From Pseudomonadota bacterium (GTDB lineage Bacteria; Pseudomonadota; Alphaproteobacteria; Sphingomonadales; Sphingomonadaceae): a stretch of DNA of 36,480 nucleotides. The stretch is from assembly GCA_018242165.1 (NCBI GenBank), contig JAFECL010000057.1, positions 1 to 36,480 of the forward strand, read 5' to 3'. The notes under the pieces were generated by a model that saw nothing but the letters and a program-made list of their open reading frames with translations, did no database searches and was not told the DNA's origin. The position numbers were made by a program, and so were the translations under genes. Positions 30,322 to 36,480 of this stretch are shown one piece after another (the first letter of the stretch is position 1; every line of letters begins with the position of its first letter).

Positions 30322-31782
30322 CTAGCCAGCCGCCGCTTTCCGCCCGGCCTGCCGCCCGAAGTAGGTGCAATCGGCGAGGCTCAACCCAGAGGAATAGCCG
30401 TGGCCCCAGGCCGGCAGGCCGCTGGTGCAGCGCCCGGCGGCGAACAGCCCCGGCAGCGGCGCGCCCGTCCGGTCCAGCACTTCGCCCTGCGCGCTGGTAT
30501 GCAGCCCGCCCAGCGTGAAGAAGCTGAAATAGCTCGTCTCGAAGTTGAGTTCGAGCGCCACGAACGGCCCCTGATCGAGCGCGGTCAAGATCGGCGGGCG
30601 CTTGTGGAACAGCGGGTCATGGCCGGCGCGCGCGTGTTCGTTGTAGAAGGCCATGGTCTGGCTGAGCGTGCCCGCCGCCATCCCCAGTTCGCCCTCAACC
30701 TCTTCCCATGTGTCGCCGGTGCCGGCGATGGTCATCCGGGCGAAATCCATCGGCTGGATGAAATGGGCATTGTCGAGGCAGAGGTAGACCTTGCCACCCG
30801 GCTGATCGACCGCGCACCGGCTGACGCGGCCGTGGTAGCAATCCTCGTTGATGAAGCGCTGGCCCATGGCGTTGACGAAGACACCGTTGGCGTGGCTTTC
30901 GGGCATGGTCCAGGGGCAGGTGGTGAAGAACTGCTCCATGTGGATCGCCTCACCCCCGGCGCCGAGGCCCAGCATGATCCCGGCGCCATCATCCTTGTCG
31001 CCGATCGGATCGGAAAGCTTGAAGGTTTCGGGGCAGTATTTGCGCCGCATCGCCTCGTTGAAGGCAAAGCCGCCGGTCGCCAGCACCACGCCCTTCGCCG
31101 CGCGGACGAAGCGGTTCTGATTGTCGATCCGCACCACGGCGCCGACCACCCGCGCGCCATCGGCCACCAGCGCTACGGCACGGGCATCGGCCACCACCTC
31201 CACCCCGCTGGCCCGGGCCGAAGCCTCGAGAATGTCGACCAGCGGGCGCCCGCCGCCCCAGCCCATGTGCTGGATGACGTGGCCGCGCGGGGCGGGCTTC
31301 GCCACATCGCAGAACGGCCAGGCGGCTTCGCTGCCCGACCAGATCAGCGTGCTGTCATCGGTCGGCTCGATATGTTTGCCGGGCAGGTAATTGCCGCGAT
31401 AGGGCACCCCTTGCGCCTTCAGCCAGGCGAAGTGATCCAGCGCTTCGCGCCCGTATTTTTCGCACTTGGCCTCGTCGACGCAGGGGCCGCCTGCGGCCTT
31501 GAGATAGGCGGTGAAGTCCTCGGTCGAATCCGAGAAGCCGGCGGCGCGCTGGACATCGGTGCCGCCACCGCCGCCGATGTAGATTTCCCCGCCCGACAGG
31601 CCGCTGGCCCCGCCGCTGCCCGAATTGCGCTCGAACAGGATGACCCTGGCGCCGGCATCCGCCGCCTCGATCGCCGCGCTGGCGCCGGTAGCGCCGAAGC
31701 CGATCACGGCGACATCACAGGTGTAATCCCAGGCCGCGACCTCGCTGGCGGGATAGGGCCGGTGGAGCGAGATCTCGGCCAT
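30322..31782 (-). CDS. 3-ketosteroid delta4(5-alpha)-dehydrogenase-like flavoprotein
   Basis: This 486-residue FAD enzyme opens with GFGATGASAAIEAADAG (28-44), followed by SGGASGLSGG and the FAD loop. Near the C-terminus GHGYSSGLSLAD gives Tyr463 and Ser465. With Tyr316 (EDCYHGR) this matches the Tyr319/Tyr466/Ser468 set I recall for the Rhodococcus jostii 3-keto-5-alpha-steroid delta4-dehydrogenase. It lacks the YPGAG motif seen in the KstD-like protein at 19404, so the two are different types. It should introduce or use the C4-C5 double bond, but other 3-keto substrates or related chemistry cannot be excluded. It is embedded between the aldolase (4-base gap) and the sulfotransferase. Confidence 0.78.
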   Translation of the reverse strand: MAEISLHRPYPASEVAAWDYTCDVAVIGFGATGASAAIEAADAGARVILFERNSGSGGASGLSGGEIYIGGGGGTDVQRAAGFSDSTEDFTAYLKAAGGPCVDEAKCEKYGREALDHFAWLKAQGVPYRGNYLPGKHIEPTDDSTLIWSGSEAAWPFCDVAKPAPRGHVIQHMGWGGGRPLVDILEASARASGVEVVADARAVALVADGARVVGAVVRIDNQNRFVRAAKGVVLATGGFAFNEAMRRKYCPETFKLSDPIGDKDDGAGIMLGLGAGGEAIHMEQFFTTCPWTMPESHANGVFVNAMGQRFINEDCYHGRVSRCAVDQPGGKVYLCLDNAHFIQPMDFARMTIAGTGDTWEEVEGELGMAAGTLSQTMAFYNEHARAGHDPLFHKRPPILTALDQGPFVALELNFETSYFSFFTLGGLHTSAQGEVLDRTGAPLPGLFAAGRCTSGLPAWGHGYSSGLSLADCTYFGRQAGRKAAAG

Positions 31783-31786
31783 CGGT

Positions 31787-32824
31787 TCAGCCCTTTGCCT
31801 TGACCATGTCGAGCGCGACGTCGACGATCATGTCTTCCTGCCCGCCGACCATCTTGCGCCGGCCGAGTTCGAGCAGGATTTCGCGGGTGTCGATCCCGTA
31901 GGTTTCGGATGCCTTTTCGGCGTGGCGCAGGAAGCTGGAATAGACCCCGGCATAACCCAGGCTCAGCGTCTCGCGGTCGACCCGCACCGGGCGGTCCTGC
32001 AACGGGCGCACCAGATCCTCGGCCGCGTCCATCAGCAGGTTGACGTCGCAGCCGTGGTTCCAGCCCTTGCGGTCGGCGGCGGCGACGAACACTTCGAGCG
32101 GGGCATTGCCGGCGCCGGCGCCCATGCCGGTCAGGCTGGCATCGATCCGCACCGCGCCGCACTGCGCCGCGACGATGCTGTTGGCGACGCCGAGCGAGAG
32201 GTTGTGGTGGGCATGCATGCCGCGCTGGGTTTCGGGCTTCAGGACCCGGTCATAGGCCTCGAACCGCGCCCGCACCCCGTCCATGTCGAGCGCGCCGCCG
32301 CTGTCGGTGACATAGACGCAGTGGGCGCCATAGCTTTCCATCAGCAGGGCCTGGCTCGCGAGGTGATCGGGCTCGATCATGTGGCTCATCATCAGGAAGC
32401 CCGAGACGTCCATGCCCAGATCGCGGGCGATGCCGATATGCTGCTTGCTGACATCGGCCTCGGTGCAATGGGTCGCAACGCGGACCGAGCGCACCCCGAT
32501 ATCATAGGCGCGGCGCAATTCATCGACCGTGCCGACGCCGGGCAGAATCAGGGTGGTGAGCACGCATTTGTCCAGCACCTCGGCCACGGCCTCAAGCCAT
32601 TCCCAGTCGGTATGGGCGCCAAAGCCATAGTTGAAGCTGGCACCCGAAAGCCCGTCGCCATGCGCCACCTCGATCGCATCGACGCCAGCGGCCTCGATCG
32701 CGCGGGCAATCGCGCGCACTGCGTCCAGCCCGTACATATGGCGGATCGCGTGCATCCCGTCGCGCAGGGTGACGTCCTGGATATAGAGCTTGTCGCCGCG
32801 CGCGACGTCGAACTTCGCGCTCAT
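31787..32824 (-). CDS. hsaF: 4-hydroxy-2-oxovalerate/hexanoate aldolase (HsaF/BphI type)
   Basis: This 345-residue class II pyruvate aldolase splits 4-hydroxy-2-oxo acids into pyruvate and an aldehyde. [10 protein letters not shown] (17-26) carries the catalytic Arg21, Asp22 and His25; metal ligands are the early Asp17 and two His in [10 protein letters not shown]. The C-terminal [14 protein letters not shown] is the usual channelling helix that contacts the dehydrogenase. Its start overlaps the stop of the acylating dehydrogenase by ATGA, consistent with the known aldolase-dehydrogenase complex in which the aldehyde is passed directly. In the steroid pathway the products are pyruvate and propanal. 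It could equally serve a biphenyl-type pathway, but its HsaA/HsaD neighbours favour steroid. Confidence 0.95.
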   Translation of the reverse strand: MSAKFDVARGDKLYIQDVTLRDGMHAIRHMYGLDAVRAIARAIEAAGVDAIEVAHGDGLSGASFNYGFGAHTDWEWLEAVAEVLDKCVLTTLILPGVGTVDELRRAYDIGVRSVRVATHCTEADVSKQHIGIARDLGMDVSGFLMMSHMIEPDHLASQALLMESYGAHCVYVTDSGGALDMDGVRARFEAYDRVLKPETQRGMHAHHNLSLGVANSIVAAQCGAVRIDASLTGMGAGAGNAPLEVFVAAADRKGWNHGCDVNLLMDAAEDLVRPLQDRPVRVDRETLSLGYAGVYSSFLRHAEKASETYGIDTREILLELGRRKMVGGQEDMIVDVALDMVKAKG

Positions 32825-33765
32825 TGGCCGATTCCCCCCTGCTGCATCCGGCGCGCGGCCAGCAGTTCGCCCGTGGCCTTGGCGGCGGCGGTCATGATGT
32901 CGAGATTGCCCGAATAGGAGGGCAGATAATCGCCCGCGCCTTCAACCTCGAGCAGGATCATCGTCTTGACGCCCGCAAACTCGCCCATGCCCGGGATCTT
33001 CAGCTTGTTGTTGTCGCCATAGCGCTCGAACTGGACCTGCTGCTTGAGGCGATAGCCGGGAACATAGGCCTGAACCTTCTTCACCATCGCCTCGACACTG
33101 GCGCGGATCGCGTCCTCGTCGGCGCCTTCGGAGAGGGTAAAGACGGTGTCGCGCATGATCATCGGCGGCTCGGCCGGGTTGAGGATGATGATCGCCTTGC
33201 CCCGGCTGGCCCCACCCACTTCCTCGATGGCCCGCGCGGTGGTGCGGGTGAACTCGTCGATATTGGCGCGCGTGCCCGGCCCGGCCGAGCGCGACGAGAC
33301 GGAGGCCACGATCTCGGCATAATGCACCTTGGCCACCTGGCTGACCGCCGCGACCATCGGGATCGTCGCCTGCCCGCCGCAGGTCACCATGTTGACATTG
33401 GGCTGGTCAAGATGGGCTTCCATGTTGACCGGCGGCACGGTGAACGGCCCGATCGCCGCCGGGGTCAGATCGACCACCTGGATCCCGTCCGCCCGCAGCG
33501 CGGCATCGTGCACCTTGTGGGCGTAGGCGCTGGTGGCATCGAAGGCGATCCCGATCTCGCCATAGCAGGCCAGCTTCCTCAGCCCCTCGATCCCCTCGTG
33601 GGTGGTCGCGATCCCGCGTTCGCGCGCCATGGCCAGGCCTTCCGAGGCGGGATCGATCCCGACCACCGCCGCCAGCTCCATGTTCTGCGGATACTTCAGC
33701 ATCTTCATCATCAGGTCGGTGCCAATGTTCCCCGATCCAATGATCGCCGCCTTCACTCGTGCCAT
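32821..33765 (-). CDS. hsaG: acetaldehyde/propanal dehydrogenase (acylating, HsaG/BphJ type)
   Basis: This 314-residue enzyme converts the aldehyde released by the aldolase to acetyl- or propionyl-CoA using NAD and CoA. The Rossmann motif GSGNIGTDL is near residue 10, and the catalytic Cys129 lies in [25 protein letters not shown] is the family's substrate loop. The open frame begins with TTG at 33771; ATG 33765 (MARVKAAI) is preferred because AAGGG is correctly spaced for it. It begins 9 bases after the hydratase stop and ends in an ATGA overlap with the aldolase, as in other meta-cleavage operons. Confidence 0.95.
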   Translation of the reverse strand: MARVKAAIIGSGNIGTDLMMKMLKYPQNMELAAVVGIDPASEGLAMARERGIATTHEGIEGLRKLACYGEIGIAFDATSAYAHKVHDAALRADGIQVVDLTPAAIGPFTVPPVNMEAHLDQPNVNMVTCGGQATIPMVAAVSQVAKVHYAEIVASVSSRSAGPGTRANIDEFTRTTARAIEEVGGASRGKAIIILNPAEPPMIMRDTVFTLSEGADEDAIRASVEAMVKKVQAYVPGYRLKQQVQFERYGDNNKLKIPGMGEFAGVKTMILLEVEGAGDYLPSYSGNLDIMTAAAKATGELLAARRMQQGGIGQ

Positions 33766-33774
33766 TGCCAACCC

Positions 33775-34551
33775 TTAGACAAACCGGACGGAGCAGCCGC
33801 CCACGCCGGACAATTCCATTGCAAAAACATCCCCCGGCCGCGCCGGCTCGAGCGGCACCAGGCTGCCCGAGAGGATCACGTCGCCGGCATCGAGCGTCAC
33901 GCCATAGGCCCCCAGCGTGTTCGCCAGCCAGGCCACCGCCTGGGCCGGATCGCCCTGCACCGCATGGCCATAGCCTTCGGACAGCGGGGCGCCGTTCTTG
34001 GTGACGGTGACGTGGAGCGACGGCAGATCGAGCCCGCGCGGATCGACCCGCGCCGGCCCCAGGGTAAACACCCCGCAGCTGGCATTGTCGGCGATGGTGT
34101 CGATGATCCCGATCTTCCAGTTCTCGATCCGGCTGTCGACGATCTCGAAGCACGGCGCCACCGCCGCGGTCGCGGCAATCACGTCGGCGGGGGTGATCCC
34201 CGGGCCGGCGAGACTGTCCTTGAGGATGAAGGCGATCTCGGCCTCGGCGCGCGGCTGGATCAGGCGCTTGGCGGCAATGTCGACGGTGTCGCCGGCTTCC
34301 ATCCAGTCGGTCAGGAAGCCGAAGTCGGGCTGGCGCACCCCCAGCATGTCCTGCACCGCCTTGCTGGTGGCGCCGATCTTCTTGCCCACCACCCTCTCGC
34401 CATCGGCGCAGCGGCGGGCGAGCAGATCGAGGCTGATCGCATAGGCATCGTCGATGGTCAGCCCCGGCTCGCGCGCCGAGAGCGGCGGCACGGTATAGGC
34501 CCCGCGCAGCGCGGCGTGCAGTTCTGCCCCGTGGCGTTCAGCCGTGGTCAT
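33775..34551 (-). CDS. hsaE: 2-hydroxypenta-2,4-dienoate hydratase (HsaE type)
   Basis: This 258-residue enzyme belongs to the 2-keto-4-pentenoate hydratase family, which adds water to the dienoate released by the meta-cleavage hydrolase to give a 4-hydroxy-2-oxo acid. VGKKIGATSKAVQDMLGV and the RAEAEIAFIL segment (metal-binding glutamates) are typical. The start is ATG 34551, which overlaps the hydrolase gene by 14 bases; the open frame upstream of it is only overlap. The ribosome site is not obvious, so translation may be coupled to the hydrolase. It lies in the standard order hydrolase-hydratase-dehydrogenase-aldolase. Confidence 0.93.
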   Translation of the reverse strand: MTTAERHGAELHAALRGAYTVPPLSAREPGLTIDDAYAISLDLLARRCADGERVVGKKIGATSKAVQDMLGVRQPDFGFLTDWMEAGDTVDIAAKRLIQPRAEAEIAFILKDSLAGPGITPADVIAATAAVAPCFEIVDSRIENWKIGIIDTIADNASCGVFTLGPARVDPRGLDLPSLHVTVTKNGAPLSEGYGHAVQGDPAQAVAWLANTLGAYGVTLDAGDVILSGSLVPLEPARPGDVFAMELSGVGGCSVRFV

Positions 34552-35371
34552 TGAGGAAGGCCACGGCATAGGCGTTGAATTCGGCGGCACGCTCCACCTG
34601 CACCCAGTGGCCGGTGCGGGCGAAGGTCGCCACCCGGACATCGGCACAGGCATCCAGGAACAGGCGGCCATGGCTTTCCGGGCAGAACTCGTCGTTCAGG
34701 CCCCACAGCACGAAGATCGGCTGCTTTACCTCGCCGAGCCGCAGGCCAAGGTTCGGCGTCTTCATCCGCATCAGCACGTCCTTGGGCTGGGTGCGGGCAA
34801 CAGCAAAACGTTCGGCGATCAGCGCGTCGGGAATGTTCGGCGCGAAATCGGGGTGGACCAGGTTCGAGACCAGCCGGCGCTGTTCGTCGAGGTTGAAATC
34901 CGGACCGCCAAAGTTCGAGACCATCTTGGCGATGCCCGGCATGGTGAAATAGCTGGCCTGCTCGGCGACGCAGCCCGGCGCCATCAGCACCAGCTTGTCG
35001 ACCGCGAAGCCGGGGTGATCGAGCGCGATCTGCAACGCCACCCCGCCGCCCAGCGAATTGCCCACCAGGTGCCCGCCGGTGATGCCGTGCGCTGCCAGCG
35101 CCTCGACCACGGTGCCGGTGAACAGTTCGAGCGGATAGTCCACGCCCTCAGGCTTCGAACTGGCGCCATAGCCGATCATGTCGGGCAGGATCACCCGGAA
35201 GCCCGCCGCAACGAAGGCGGCGATGTTCTGACGGAAGTTCGAGGCACCCGAGGCGCCCGGGCCGCTGCCGTGGAGAAACACCACCGCCTTCCCGTCCACC
35301 GGCCCGGTCTCTGCAATGTGGATACGATAGCCGCCCGAAACCTCGTGCGTCGCGCTGCGCAGGTCGTTCAT
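34538..35371 (-). CDS. hsaD: meta-cleavage product hydrolase (HsaD/TesD type)
   Basis: This 277-residue alpha/beta hydrolase splits the carbon-carbon bond of a ring-cleavage product. HGSGPGASGASNFRQN (34-49) is the oxyanion-hole region of the MCP hydrolases, Ser106 in GNSLGGG is the nucleophile, Asp227 in GLNDEFC and His255 in GHWVQVE complete the triad. In the steroid pathway, HsaD cleaves 4,9-DSHA to 2-hydroxyhexa-2,4-dienoate and a bicyclic acid. The start ATG 35371 follows GAGGGGG; the frame beyond to 35470 is overlap. It begins 10 bases after the HsaA-like stop. BphD-like activity on other compounds is possible, but the partner gene favours steroid. Confidence 0.92.
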   Translation of the reverse strand: MNDLRSATHEVSGGYRIHIAETGPVDGKAVVFLHGSGPGASGASNFRQNIAAFVAAGFRVILPDMIGYGASSKPEGVDYPLELFTGTVVEALAAHGITGGHLVGNSLGGGVALQIALDHPGFAVDKLVLMAPGCVAEQASYFTMPGIAKMVSNFGGPDFNLDEQRRLVSNLVHPDFAPNIPDALIAERFAVARTQPKDVLMRMKTPNLGLRLGEVKQPIFVLWGLNDEFCPESHGRLFLDACADVRVATFARTGHWVQVERAAEFNAYAVAFLNDHG

Positions 35372-35381
35372 TGCAACCCCC

Positions 35382-36480
35382 TCAGAGGAAGGTGAAGGCC
35401 GGCGGCTCGCCAAACAGGCTGCCGACCACATCGCCATAGCGGTTGCCCGGATCGTTCGCGACGTGGGCACGGCCGGCGTTGAGATCGAGCCATGGCTGGA
35501 TGATCTCGCTGGTCATGTAGATCGCCCGACCACCAAGCTGCTGGACGATATCGTCGATCAGCTCGGCAAGGCGCCGCACCACATTCGACGAATTGTAGGT
35601 GAACAGCGCCCGCTTCTCCATCGGGATCGGCTCGCCGCGCTCGGCATAACCCATCAGCTCGTCCATCGAGGCGCTCAGCGTCGCCTCCATCTCGAGGATC
35701 TGGGCATGGGCCCGGGCCACCGCCGCCTGCAGAAACGGATCGGCCTTCGAGGCCTTGCCGGTATTGGTCGAGACGCGGCTGGCCATGATGTCCATCGCCG
35801 CCTTCAGCGCCGCCCGGGCTCCACCGAACGCCGCAGTCGAGACCGAGCGGGTGAAGACCTGCGCCCAGGGCAGGGTGTAGAGCGGGCCATCGTTCTCGGC
35901 CTGGCCGGGGTTCTGGCACAGGAAGCCGTCGATCGCGCGGTGGGTGCGGTATTCGGGAACGAAGACATCGTCGACGATGATGTCGTGGCTGCCGGTGCCC
36001 TGCAGGCCGAAGGTGTGCCAGGCATCGCGATCGATGGTGTAATCGCTGCGCGGCAGCAGAAAGGTGCGCATGTCGGGAGCGCCCGACCCCGGCTCGTCGT
36101 TCGGCCAGATCAGAGCGCCCAGCAGCACCCAGCCGGAGTGCACCGACCCGGTCGAGAAACCCCAGTGGCCCGACAGGCGGAACCCGCCCTCAACCGTCTT
36201 GACCTGGCCCACCGGCTGATAGGTCGACGAGACCAGCATGTCCTCGTCCGAACCCCAAACCTCGCGCTGCGCCTCATCGTGGAACAGCGCCATCTCATAG
36301 GGGTGGCAGCCCAGCACGCCGTACATCCACCCGGTCGACATGCAACCCTCGGCCAGCGCCTTCTGCACTTCGAAGAACACGTTGGGATGCATTTCGAAAC
36401 CGCCCCAGCGGCGCGGCTGCAATATCCGGAAGAATCCGGCCGCCTTCATTTCGGCGATGGTTTCGGCCGAAACGTCGCGA
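35382..36480 (-). CDS. hsaA: HsaA/TesA-like flavin-dependent monooxygenase (N-terminus cut by right edge)
   Basis: About 365 residues are visible. The frame stays open to the window edge with RDVSAETIAEM before the first internal Met, which aligns with the region just before GFFTLLQPQQWGG in HsaA, so only about 25-30 residues are missing. The fold is that of acyl-CoA dehydrogenases. Distinctive HsaA stretches are GFFRILQPRRWGG, STGWMYGVLGCHPYEMALF, GLQGTGSHDIIVDDVFVP and the final RAHVANDPGNRYGDV. HsaA hydroxylates 3-HSA to the catechol 3,4-DHSA, using FMNH2 from a separate reductase (HsaB). No such reductase or extradiol dioxygenase is in the window; both may lie beyond the right edge. Confidence 0.92.
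   Translation of the reverse strand, partial: RDVSAETIAEMKAAGFFRILQPRRWGGFEMHPNVFFEVQKALAEGCMSTGWMYGVLGCHPYEMALFHDEAQREVWGSDEDMLVSSTYQPVGQVKTVEGGFRLSGHWGFSTGSVHSGWVLLGALIWPNDEPGSGAPDMRTFLLPRSDYTIDRDAWHTFGLQGTGSHDIIVDDVFVPEYRTHRAIDGFLCQNPGQAENDGPLYTLPWAQVFTRSVSTAAFGGARAALKAAMDIMASRVSTNTGKASKADPFLQAAVARAHAQILEMEATLSASMDELMGYAERGEPIPMEKRALFTYNSSNVVRRLAELIDDIVQQLGGRAIYMTSEIIQPWLDLNAGRAHVANDPGNRYGDVVGSLFGEPPAFTFL

Noticed and set aside
33766..33771. TTG start two codons upstream of the acylating dehydrogenase ATG
   Set aside because: The AAGGG ribosome site is correctly spaced for the ATG at 33765, and the family starts with this Met-Ala-Arg-Val-Lys segment.
1..36480. tRNA, rRNA, CRISPR, insertion sequence or phage genes
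   Set aside because: No cloverleaf, spaced-repeat array, transposase or integrase could be seen in any frame; the window is coding nearly throughout.

Overview
The window is GC-rich and almost fully coding. It is organised as tightly packed catabolic operons with frequent 4-base ATGA/GTGA/TTGA stop-start overlaps. Gene content (many short-chain dehydrogenases, a TonB-dependent receptor, EthD, SnoaL, DUF1214-like and COQ4-like proteins, a P450 with its ferredoxin, a KshA-like Rieske oxygenase) suggests an alphaproteobacterium of the Sphingomonadales (Novosphingobium/Sphingobium type). That taxonomic call is inference from gene style, not from a marker gene.

The best-supported theme is degradation of a steroid-like nucleus. 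At the right edge, a leftward operon carries homologues of the second half of the steroid A/B-ring pathway in order: HsaA/TesA-like flavin monooxygenase (cut by the edge), HsaD/TesD-like meta-cleavage hydrolase, 2-hydroxypenta-2,4-dienoate hydratase, acylating aldehyde dehydrogenase and 4-hydroxy-2-oxovalerate aldolase. The same operon continues with a flavoprotein bearing the active-site signature of 3-keto-5-alpha-steroid delta4-dehydrogenases, then a sulfotransferase, an SDR, a DUF1214-like protein, an SRPBCC protein, a small membrane protein and a SnoaL protein. A second flavoprotein of the 3-ketosteroid delta1-dehydrogenase (KstD) type lies mid-window. The extradiol dioxygenase that should act between HsaA and HsaD is not here and may lie just beyond the right edge.

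Layout, left to right. 1-3619 (leftward): amidohydrolase, COQ4-like protein, SDR, MFS transporter start. 3775-5300 (rightward): HTH regulator and SDR. 5297-7039 (leftward): CYP51-related P450 and a [2Fe-2S] ferredoxin. 7174-13356 (leftward): SDR, acyl-CoA synthetase, amidohydrolase-2, Rieske oxygenase, Tat-exported amidase. 13534-15983 (leftward): SDR, EthD protein, AraC regulator. 16094-21901 (rightward): SDR, SDR, NAD-epimerase-like, SDR, KstD, SDR. 21911-22540 (leftward): SnoaL protein. 22705-25822 (rightward): TonB receptor and SDR. 25899-36480 (leftward): the ring-degradation operon. A strong bidirectional hairpin separates the last two blocks.

A plausible joint picture is import by the TonB receptor and MFS protein, periplasmic amide cleavage, CoA activation of a side chain or acid, oxidation of alcohols by ten SDRs, hydroxylation by P450 and Rieske enzymes, ring dehydrogenation by two KstD-type flavoproteins, then ring fission and conversion to central metabolites. 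The exact substrate (sterol, bile acid, other steroid or a terpenoid) cannot be read from the sequence. A near-identical 18-base element upstream of two units, and its core in a third promoter region, suggests shared regulation. No rRNA, tRNA, CRISPR array, insertion sequence or replication origin was seen. No gene-free stretch exceeds 180 bases.
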